Assembly (NCBI GenBank): GCA_937894775.1
Contig: CALAXC010000398.1
Coordinates: 1-9,330, forward strand
Source: an uncultured Clostridia bacterium
GTDB lineage: Bacteria > Bacillota > Clostridia > Oscillospirales > CAG-272
Length of the DNA stretch: 9,330 nucleotides
Reading direction: 5' to 3'
Part shown: positions 1 through 5,387 of the stretch, one piece after another
Layout: each line of letters opens with the position of its first letter
How positions within the stretch are numbered: position 1 is the first letter of the stretch
Translations under genes and position numbers: made by a program
The notes under the pieces: model-generated
Told to the model about the DNA's origin: nothing
Database searches by the model: none
What the model saw: the letters and a program-made list of their open reading frames with translations, nothing else

Positions 1-2
1 CC

Positions 3-467
3 GGTGCATATTTTGTAACCATCTGTACGGAAAACAGAAAGAATTACTTTTGGAATGGATCGATTGACCCACAGGTGTTCGATTGGCACTCCGTAGGGGC
101 GAACTGTGTTCGCCCGCAAAATCTACCATTATCCGATATAGGCAATATAGTGTTAGACGAATTGGAGCGTTGGAATCAAACGTATCCTGCGGTATCGTTG
201 TATTCTTACGTAATTATGCCGAATCACCTACACATAATGGTCGTTATTTCTGCCGATGAATACGGGCGACCACAGGTCGCCCCTATGGTGGAACGTATGG
301 TGAAACAGTTTAAAGGAGCGATCACAAAAAAGGTTGGTAAACCTATTTGGCAAAAATCTTTTATTGAACACGTGATACGAAATATAAAGGATTACGAAAC
401 TCGATTGAATTACATTTACGAAAACCCTATCCGTTGGTATTACGACGAATTATACACAGAGGAATAA
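3..467 (+). CDS. REP-associated tyrosine transposase (RAYT, Y1/HUH family), 5'-truncated by window edge
   Basis: A single-strand DNA transposase-like nuclease of the IS200/Y1 superfamily, RAYT branch, thought to mobilise REP palindromes. The frame is open from base 3, and its first residues read GAYFVTICTENRK, the usual RAYT N-terminus, so only about 15-20 residues should be missing. The GTG at 75 is internal and not the start. The HUH metal-binding pair is NHLH (His codons at 225-227 and 231-233). By analogy with E. coli TnpA-REP Tyr115 in a YIxxNP context, the catalytic Tyr is the first Tyr of YIYENP (codon at 411-413). WQKSFIEHVIRN before it is also typical. The ORF looks intact to its TAA stop. 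Two REP-like palindromes lie inside the coding sequence (93-118 and 260-286), encoding VGANCVRP and YGRPQVAP. No accessory protein is seen. Family assignment is firm; activity is inferred. Confidence 0.9.
   Translation, partial: GAYFVTICTENRKNYFWNGSIDPQVFDWHSVGANCVRPQNLPLSDIGNIVLDELERWNQTYPAVSLYSYVIMPNHLHIMVVISADEYGRPQVAPMVERMVKQFKGAITKKVGKPIWQKSFIEHVIRNIKDYETRLNYIYENPIRWYYDELYTEE
93..118 (+). repeat. REP palindrome inside RAYT coding sequence, copy 1
   Basis: GTAG (93-96) is followed directly by a perfect 8-bp stem, GGGCGAAC (97-104) and GTTCGCCC (108-115), with loop TGT. A GTAG tetranucleotide at the foot of a hairpin is the hallmark of REP elements recognised by RAYTs in enterobacteria. 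Bases 93-117 match the right arm of the REPIN (reverse strand of 1005-1029) at 24 of 25 positions. Read in frame it encodes VGANCVRP. Confidence 0.8.
260..286 (-). repeat. REP palindrome inside RAYT coding sequence, copy 2 (inverted)
   Basis: A perfect 8-bp stem, GGGCGACC (264-271) and GGTCGCCC (275-282), with loop ACA. On the minus strand the foot reads ATAG, then GGGCGACC, so it is an inverted relative of copy 1 with one change in the GTAG tetranucleotide and one compensated base pair in the stem. In frame on the plus strand it encodes YGRPQVAP. Together the two copies form an inverted pair about 145 bases apart. Confidence 0.7.
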
Positions 468-474
468 GGGGTAT

Positions 475-506
475 GGGCTTTGCCCTATGCCTTTGCAATA
501 CAAAGG
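475..506. other. Two small tandem hairpins just after the RAYT stop
   Basis: Starting eight bases after the TAA are a short hairpin, GGGC-TTT-GCCC (475-485), and then CCTTTG-CAATA-CAAAGG (490-506). Neither is followed by a U-run, so a terminator is unlikely. They could be an end structure of the RAYT unit or a translational spacer before the next gene. Function unknown. Confidence 0.4.
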
Positions 507-519
507 TGAAACTGGCGAT

Positions 520-526
520 AAAGGAG
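520..526 (+). promoter_or_regulatory. Ribosome binding site deciding the 532 start
   Basis: AAAGGAG lies five bases before the ATG at 532 and supports this start over the in-frame ATG at 487. Confidence 0.7.
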
Positions 527-531
527 ATATT

Positions 532-909
532 ATGAACTATCAAAAATTAATGACCGATTCCTTAACCGCCCTCTTAGATGGAAAGGAAAGCTTGAAATGC
601 TCTTTTTTTGCAATATTGTTGCAAGGAACAAATTTTTATTCTGGTTACTATGGCTTGTCGGACAATAATTTGCTGGGAGCAGTCTTGACGTTTTCAGGTA
701 CAGAAGTATCATACACAATAAAAGTGCCTTTAGAAATAAAAAAAGTCAAGATTCGAAAGAGCCTTTTTCCAAAGCAATATATAGTGAAAATCAAATTTAT
801 GGAAGGAAAGTCTTGTAAATTAAGAGTGCCTTTAAAAGCATACCAAATTGAAAAGCAGAAAGAAAATTTCGAGTTTTTTTGCAAGGAACTCACTGACAAA
901 TCGATATGA
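532..909 (+). CDS. Hypothetical protein, possible PH-like fold (125 aa)
   Basis: I do not recognise the family. The chosen start is the ATG at 532 because AAAGGAG (520-526) sits five bases upstream; an ATG at 487 in the same frame has no such site and would start inside the hairpin region. There is no signal peptide and no membrane segment. The protein opens with a short amphipathic helix and continues with alternating hydrophobic beta-type stretches (FFAILLQG, LLGAVLTF, QYIVKIKF, CKLRVPL). It ends in a Lys/Glu-rich helix (residues about 100-122). That order, several strands then one C-terminal helix, resembles bacterial PH-like domains, but this is a guess from pattern only. It is very Lys-rich and more AT-rich than the genes to its right. 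It follows the RAYT by 64 bases with no clear promoter of its own, so it may be co-transcribed. Confidence 0.65.
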   Translation: MNYQKLMTDSLTALLDGKESLKCSFFAILLQGTNFYSGYYGLSDNNLLGAVLTFSGTEVSYTIKVPLEIKKVKIRKSLFPKQYIVKIKFMEGKSCKLRVPLKAYQIEKQKENFEFFCKELTDKSI

Positions 910-917
910 TAACAAAA

Positions 918-955
918 CCCCGACAGATTTAAGGTCTGTCGGGGATCTATTTGTT
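918..955. terminator. Rho-independent terminator, probably bidirectional
   Basis: A perfect 10-bp stem, CCCCGACAGA (918-927) and TCTGTCGGGG (935-944), with a 7-nt loop. On the plus strand it is followed by a T-rich stretch (to 955), ending the 532-909 gene eight bases after its stop. On the minus strand it is followed by TTTTGTT, so it can also end recG transcripts, which show no closer terminator. In that case the REPIN lies in the recG 3' untranslated region. Confidence 0.8.
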
Positions 956-981
956 TTCTGCGTATCAACTTTTGATTATCC

Positions 982-1029
982 GTAGGGGAGACCTGCGGTC
1001 TCCCGCGGGCGAACGCAGTTCGCCCCTAC
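982..1029. repeat. REPIN: two inverted REP palindromes
   Basis: The left arm is GTAG (982-985) followed by the hairpin GGGAGACC-TGC-GGTCTCCC (986-1004). A 2-base spacer follows. The right arm is the hairpin GGGCGAAC-GCA-GTTCGCCC (1007-1025) followed by CTAC (1026-1029), the complement of GTAG. The whole is therefore a head-to-head REP pair that could fold as one long cruciform. The right arm is nearly identical to the palindrome at 93-117 in the RAYT gene. The element lies between converging genes, the usual place for REPINs. Confidence 0.85.
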
Positions 1030-1100
1030 CGTGTATCGGTGAAAGATTTTGTTATTTTTCCGCTAATTCTGCACACCCTTCAAGATGCGTTTTTTGTTTT

Positions 1101-3245
1101 TTAATTAATAAAAGTATCCGAATAAAACATCGTATCCACTTCTTGTTTAAGCGAAGGATAGGAAACAAGGCTCGGATCTTTTTGTATTATTGCCTTCGCA
1201 TCGTTGAAGGCAACAGTCATAAGCCCCGTATCGTCGCAAAGCTCGGCAAGGCGGAATCTCACTCCCCCGCTCTGCCTCAAATGAGAATCCGAGTTCTTAC
1301 CTATAAAATCTCCGGGCCCTCGCATAGCAAGGTCCTTTTCTGCGATATGATATCCATCGTGAGAATTTTTAACCGTCATAAGACGTTCCTTTGCCGAAGA
1401 ATTCTTTTTTATAGCATCGGAAACAAATACACAATAGGATTTTCGTTTACCGCGTCCTACCCGTCCTCTTAGCTGGTGAAGCTGCGAAAGACCGAATCTT
1501 TCGGCATTTTCAACTATCATCAAGGATGCGTTTGGAACATTTACACCCACCTCGATAACGGTAGTGGAAACGAGTATATCGGTATCGCCCGAAACAAAAC
1601 GGGACATCTTTTCTTCTTTCTCACGCGGCTTCATTTTTCCGTGTAAATAATCGATATTAAAATCAGGAAATATCTCGGTAAGCTCCTCGCAAAGCTTGAT
1701 AGCCGAATGAAGCTTTATAAGCTCATCTTCGGAACTGCCTAAAAGTCCGCCCTCAACACCTACCGATTCAAGTAAAAGATCTTCCTCTTGCTCGGCATCG
1801 TCAACGGCAGGACATACGACGTACACCTGACCGCCGCCATCGATCTGCTTTTTTATAAAAGCATTAAGACGTGTGCGATAGCTTTCATCAACGGCAAAAG
1901 TATCTACCGTTTGTCTGCCCGCAGGCATTTCATCTATCATTGAAATATCAAGATCGCCGTAAAGAGCAAGAGCCAAGGAACGAGGAATAGGTGTTGCGCT
2001 CATAACAAGAGTATGCGACATAGGATTTTTCTGCGCAAGAGCCGACCTCTGCGCAACTCCGAAACGGTGCTGCTCATCGATGACAGAAAGACCGAGCGAA
2101 GAAAATTCAACTCCTTCCGACAAAAGCGCGTGAGTTCCTATAACTATATCGATCCTGTCCTCTTTATCTGAGGCAAGAGCTGAATATATCTTCTTTTTTT
2201 CAGCCGCAGAAGTAGCTCCTAAAAGCAAAGCGCAACGCACTCCCAAGCCTTCAAACATCTCACATATCGAGATATAATGCTGGCGAGCAAGAATTTCGGT
2301 AGGCGCCATAAGCGCTGCCTGATATCCGCTCTGAACAGCAAAAAGCATCGCCGCAGCCGCACAAACAGTCTTTCCGCAGCCTACGTCACCGATAACGATT
2401 CGACTCATCGCCGTGTTTTTTTTCATATCCTGCGCTATCTCAGCTATAACCCTGCGCTGAGCTGAAGTAAGCTTATAAGGGAGTTTGTTTTCGAGCACCG
2501 TGGGATCGGCAAGACTACAAGAATAAGCCGCCGCGCGCCTGCTTTGAATACCCATCGCAGATATTCCAAGCGCAAAGGTAAAAAACTCGTCAAATATAAG
2601 CCTTTTCTTTGCAGCGGCAAGAGCCGCAAAACTATCGGGCGAATGAATATTTTTCTGGGCGTAGGAACGTGTGCAGAGCTTGTTTTTTAAACGGATCGCC
2701 TCAGGTAAGGGATCGACATTCTCTTTATCGGTAGAAACAAGCAAAAATGCCGAACGCATATCCTTTGCTATCTGCTTTTGCGATATGCCCGACGTAAGGG
2801 GATATATCGGCACAAGTGAGGGCAATTCGGCATCCTCGCTCCACGCCTCATAAGACGGAGATGACATAGTATATCCGCGAGAAGCTTTATCTAACTTTCC
2901 ATAAAATCTGAAGGTAGCCCCTAATGTGAAAACATTTTTCAAATAATCCTGATTAAAAAAAACGATCTCGCAGCTTGCGCTGTCATCATAAGCCTTGAAC
3001 TTGGTTACCGTCATTCTGTTTTTAAGACGTGCTGTTCGAGGTTCGGTAGCAACGGTCAGCAGAAATGCGTGCTTTGAAAAATCATCGATCTCAGCAAGAA
3101 GCCTGACGTCGCCTCTATCCTCGTATCCTCTCGGATAATGGCTGAGAAGATCTCCCACGGTATATATTCCTAAAGCGGCATATGTCTTTGCTCGCGCATC
3201 ACCCACACCGTAAAGCTTTTTTATACTCAAAGAGCTGTTTCCCAT
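1101..3245 (-). CDS. recG: ATP-dependent DNA helicase RecG (714 aa)
   Basis: RecG remodels stalled replication forks and branch-migrates Holliday junctions and R-loops; it acts in the cytoplasm on DNA. In order: a helix-hairpin-like N-terminus and wedge (OB-fold) region, about residues 1-160, with the LYGVG...TVGDLLSHYPRGYEDR signature; helicase lobe 1 with Walker A GDVGCGKT (286-293), DEQHRFG (390 on) and SATPIPRS (416-423); lobe 2 with LHGKMKP (534-540), TTVIEVGVNVPNA and QLRGRVGRG (591-599); and the C-terminal RGPGDF region. The start at 3245 is chosen because AAAGGGGG lies seven bases upstream and a consensus promoter overlaps the longer reading. Oddities: Cys replaces the usual Ser in Walker A, and about six extra residues (NSDSHL) sit between the RGPGDF block and RQSGG, where RecG proteins normally read through to RQ directly. 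It has its own promoter and appears to be a single-gene unit. Confidence 0.97.
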   Translation of the reverse strand: MGNSSLSIKKLYGVGDARAKTYAALGIYTVGDLLSHYPRGYEDRGDVRLLAEIDDFSKHAFLLTVATEPRTARLKNRMTVTKFKAYDDSASCEIVFFNQDYLKNVFTLGATFRFYGKLDKASRGYTMSSPSYEAWSEDAELPSLVPIYPLTSGISQKQIAKDMRSAFLLVSTDKENVDPLPEAIRLKNKLCTRSYAQKNIHSPDSFAALAAAKKRLIFDEFFTFALGISAMGIQSRRAAAYSCSLADPTVLENKLPYKLTSAQRRVIAEIAQDMKKNTAMSRIVIGDVGCGKTVCAAAAMLFAVQSGYQAALMAPTEILARQHYISICEMFEGLGVRCALLLGATSAAEKKKIYSALASDKEDRIDIVIGTHALLSEGVEFSSLGLSVIDEQHRFGVAQRSALAQKNPMSHTLVMSATPIPRSLALALYGDLDISMIDEMPAGRQTVDTFAVDESYRTRLNAFIKKQIDGGGQVYVVCPAVDDAEQEEDLLLESVGVEGGLLGSSEDELIKLHSAIKLCEELTEIFPDFNIDYLHGKMKPREKEEKMSRFVSGDTDILVSTTVIEVGVNVPNASLMIVENAERFGLSQLHQLRGRVGRGKRKSYCVFVSDAIKKNSSAKERLMTVKNSHDGYHIAEKDLAMRGPGDFIGKNSDSHLRQSGGVRFRLAELCDDTGLMTVAFNDAKAIIQKDPSLVSYPSLKQEVDTMFYSDTFIN

Positions 3246-3251
3246 TTCTGC

Positions 3252-3259
3252 ACCCCCTT
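3252..3259 (-). promoter_or_regulatory. recG ribosome binding site
   Basis: On the minus strand AAGGGGGT lies just upstream of the ATG at 3245 (GGGGG ends seven bases before it). It decides the start in favour of MGNSS over a reading 21 codons longer. Confidence 0.8.
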
Positions 3260-3278
3260 TTTTTAACTTATATATCAT

Positions 3279-3308
3279 ATTATACAATACTTTTTTAAAG
3301 TCTGTCAA
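3279..3308 (-). promoter_or_regulatory. Consensus housekeeping promoter for recG
   Basis: On the minus strand TTGACA (3308-3303), an 18-base spacer and TATAAT (3284-3279). Transcription should begin near 3272, giving a leader of about 27 nt that contains the ribosome binding site. The -35 box coincides with the apparent TTG start of the longer recG reading, which rules that start out. Confidence 0.88.
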
Positions 3309-3381
3309 TAGCTTTATTCCAAACAGAAAGGCTTTATTTTGTTAAAAATTCACTAAAATTATTTAAATGGTTTTTTTGTTG

Positions 3382-3410
3382 TTGACAACAGGAAATATTT
3401 GAGGTATAAT
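3382..3410 (+). promoter_or_regulatory. Consensus housekeeping promoter for the leucine-rich-repeat lipoprotein
   Basis: TTGACA (3382-3387), a 17-base spacer and TATAAT (3405-3410), a full match to the consensus. The -35 lies inside an 11-base palindrome, TGTTG-A-CAACA (3380-3390), which could be an operator. The predicted leader is about 30 nt, with GGAGG at 3439-3443, five bases before the ATG. Confidence 0.88.
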
Positions 3411-3448
3411 ATATTAAAGTATGTAATTATGCCATATCGGAGGTTACG

Positions 3449-4597
3449 ATGAAAAAAATATTCGCGCTTATCCTTGCAGGACTTTTAGCAGTGTCTATGG
3501 TTTCCTGCGGAAATAAAGAAGAAAACGAAGAAAACAACGACGAATCGGTAGAGGTCGCTGAAGACTATATCGAAGAAGCTAAAAAACACGGAAAATTTGA
3601 ATATAAAGCTAACGAAAACGGCGATTACGAGATAACAAAATATCAATCATACTCGATAACGCCCGCAAGCATCACTCTTCCCAAGGAAGTAAACGGCAGA
3701 GAGATCGTCGGTATCGCACAGGAAGCTTTTAAAGCAGACAACTCTATAAAAGAAGTTACTGTTCCGGAAACCTATAAATACATAAACGACTACGCATTTT
3801 ACGATTGCGACTCACTTACTAAGATCACTCTTCCTGCAGGACTTGAAGAGATCGGCATAGGTGCTTTCGAAAGCTGTAACGCACTTGCAGATTTTACAGT
3901 CCCCGCTTCGGTAAAGGTTATTTCAGAATTCACCTTCAAGGACTGTATAGCTATAACGAGCCTCGACCTTTCAAACGTAACAACAATAAACAAGGGTGCA
4001 TTCCAAAAATGTTCAAATCTTGAAACGATCAAGCTCGACAAGATCGAATATGCTACAAAAGAAGCTTTCTACGGATGCGACAAGCTCCAGTACAACAAGG
4101 AAGAAAACGGAAATCTCCTCTATCTCGGAAACGATACTAATAAGACACTTCTTCTCGTTTCTGCCGAATCGCTTACCATAGATGAGTGTACAGTAAGCGC
4201 TACCACCGTTGTTGTTGCAGATAAGGCATTTAATAATTGCTCTTACCTCAAGAAGATAATTCTTTCCGATTCGATTAAGGCATTGCCCGGACAGGCATTT
4301 GCAAACTGCACTGTTCTCGAATACACCAAAGACGAAAACGGTCTTTATCTCGGAAGCACTACCAACCCTCATATGGTATTAGCAGGTATAGATCTTAAGT
4401 CGGTTGAAGATTTCAAGCTCAACAAAGACGTTAAAATAATTTGCGACAATGCTTTTGAAGGATACCACGCACTTGAAGATATAAGCTTTGAAGGAACAGA
4501 AGCAGAGTGGAACGCTATTGTCAAGAGCGCTAACTGGAATGGAAATCTTACAGTAAACGTTACTTGCAGCGATAAGATAATATCTGTTTTAGGTTAA
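3449..4597 (+). CDS. Leucine-rich repeat (BspA/LRR_5-type) lipoprotein, 382 aa
   Basis: A surface-anchored lipoprotein. The N-terminus has a Lys-Lys start, a hydrophobic core (residues 4-18) and a lipobox, MVSC, with the lipidated Cys at 20. An acidic, Asn/Glu-rich linker follows (21-45). The rest is BspA-type leucine-rich repeats of about 23 residues with the pattern AFxxCxxLxxIxLPxxLxxIGxxAF, clearest at about 93-210 and again at 258-290 and 333-350. Two related non-repeat segments (about 213-240 and 290-315), both with YxKxENG...YLGxxTN, interrupt the array. The last segment, EGTEAEWNAIV...W, is a typical BspA-array end. Such proteins commonly mediate protein or host-surface binding; the ligand here is unknown. 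It is transcribed alone, divergently from recG, and ends at the bidirectional terminator. Confidence 0.93.
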   Translation: MKKIFALILAGLLAVSMVSCGNKEENEENNDESVEVAEDYIEEAKKHGKFEYKANENGDYEITKYQSYSITPASITLPKEVNGREIVGIAQEAFKADNSIKEVTVPETYKYINDYAFYDCDSLTKITLPAGLEEIGIGAFESCNALADFTVPASVKVISEFTFKDCIAITSLDLSNVTTINKGAFQKCSNLETIKLDKIEYATKEAFYGCDKLQYNKEENGNLLYLGNDTNKTLLLVSAESLTIDECTVSATTVVVADKAFNNCSYLKKIILSDSIKALPGQAFANCTVLEYTKDENGLYLGSTTNPHMVLAGIDLKSVEDFKLNKDVKIICDNAFEGYHALEDISFEGTEAEWNAIVKSANWNGNLTVNVTCSDKIISVLG

Positions 4598-4613
4598 TAT
4601 TAAATCAAACAAT

Positions 4614-4646
4614 AAAAACGGCTGTATCAATGATACAGCCGTTTTT
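4614..4646. terminator. Bidirectional terminator between converging genes
   Basis: A 10-bp stem, CGGCTGTATC (4619-4628) and GATACAGCCG (4632-4641), with a 3-nt loop. A5 (4614-4618) and T5 (4642-4646) flank it symmetrically, so a U-run follows the hairpin on both strands. It ends the lipoprotein gene (stop 4597) and the ThuA gene (stop 4659). Confidence 0.93.
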
Positions 4647-4658
4647 ATTTATCGTTTT

Positions 4659-5363
4659 TTATTCTAAAGCCTCAAAGTGAGGGCAAACAAGAGGAATATT
4701 CTTATTTACCGGGCAAGCCCACTTAACCGCATTTTTGATAATAAGCTGAACGTTTTCGTTCTGGAAGGATTTGTTTGTTTCATGACCGGGCTGAAAATAG
4801 AATATTTTTCCGTGTCCGCGAGTCCAAGTGCATCCGCTTCTGAAAAGCTCTCCGCCGTTGAACCAACCCATAAAAATGATCTCTTCGGGATTAGGAATAT
4901 CAAATGCTTCTCCGTACATCTCTTCGGGATCGAGAACAAAGGTTTCGGGAACGCCTGCCGCTATCGGGTGATTGGGCTTAACTGTCCAGATTCTTTCGTG
5001 CGCATTATCTCTCCACTTAAGATTACAGGTAGTACCCATAAGTCTGCGGAATATCTTAGAGTGATGTCCCGAGTGAAGAACAACGAGTCCCATACCCGAA
5101 AGAACATATTTCTGAACTCTGTCAACTACCTCATCGGGTACTTGATCGTGTGCTCTGTGTCCCCACCAAACGAGAACGTCGGTATCGGCAAGAACCTCGT
5201 CGGTAAGACCGCAATCCGGATCGTCAAGAGTCGCGGTACGCACTTCAATATCATCGCACTTCAAAAAATTAGCAATATATCCGTGCAATCCACCGGGATA
5301 ATACTCGAGAACCTTTGGGTCCTTCTTTTCGTGCTGGTTTTCATTCCAAACAGTTACTTTCAT
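4659..5363 (-). CDS. ThuA-domain protein (234 aa)
   Basis: Member of the ThuA family (trehalose-utilisation protein; class I glutamine-amidotransferase-like, flavodoxin-type fold). In Rhizobium ThuA works on trehalose-derived sugars, but most family members have no proven reaction. Seen here: an N-terminal strand with VTVWNENQHE (3-12), VLVWWGHRAHD (63-73), VVLHSGHH (94-101) at the position of the nucleophile-elbow loop, the WRDNAHERIWTVKPNHPI block (117-134), EEMYGE and a C-terminal QPGHE (191-195). The many conserved His residues suggest a metal or sugar site. There is no signal peptide, so it should be cytoplasmic. AGGTG lies about six bases before the ATG. It begins 24 bases after the antiporter stop and is probably its operon partner; no sugar genes are nearby to confirm a trehalose role. 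Confidence 0.85.
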   Translation of the reverse strand: MKVTVWNENQHEKKDPKVLEYYPGGLHGYIANFLKCDDIEVRTATLDDPDCGLTDEVLADTDVLVWWGHRAHDQVPDEVVDRVQKYVLSGMGLVVLHSGHHSKIFRRLMGTTCNLKWRDNAHERIWTVKPNHPIAAGVPETFVLDPEEMYGEAFDIPNPEEIIFMGWFNGGELFRSGCTWTRGHGKIFYFQPGHETNKSFQNENVQLIIKNAVKWACPVNKNIPLVCPHFEALE

Positions 5364-5387
5364 AATAACACCTCTTAATTTTTATAT

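Noticed and set aside
487..531. An earlier ATG for the 125-aa protein
   Set aside because: It falls in the tandem hairpin region without a ribosome binding site; AAAGGAG clearly serves the ATG at 532.
93..1029. A CRISPR array
   Set aside because: The repeats are few, palindromic, inverted and irregularly spaced, and fit REP elements; no spacers and no cas genes.
951..1472. A 173-codon open frame on the plus strand
   Set aside because: It reads through the REPIN and antisense to the recG 3' end; the peptide is low-complexity and has no ribosome binding site.
3246..3308. A recG start 21 codons further upstream
   Set aside because: That extension contains the TTGACA and TATAAT boxes of a consensus promoter and has no ribosome binding site, while the ATG at 3245 has a strong one.
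4677..5378. A 233-codon open frame antisense to the ThuA gene
   Set aside because: It is a shadow of a well-conserved minus-strand gene; no family features and no start signal.
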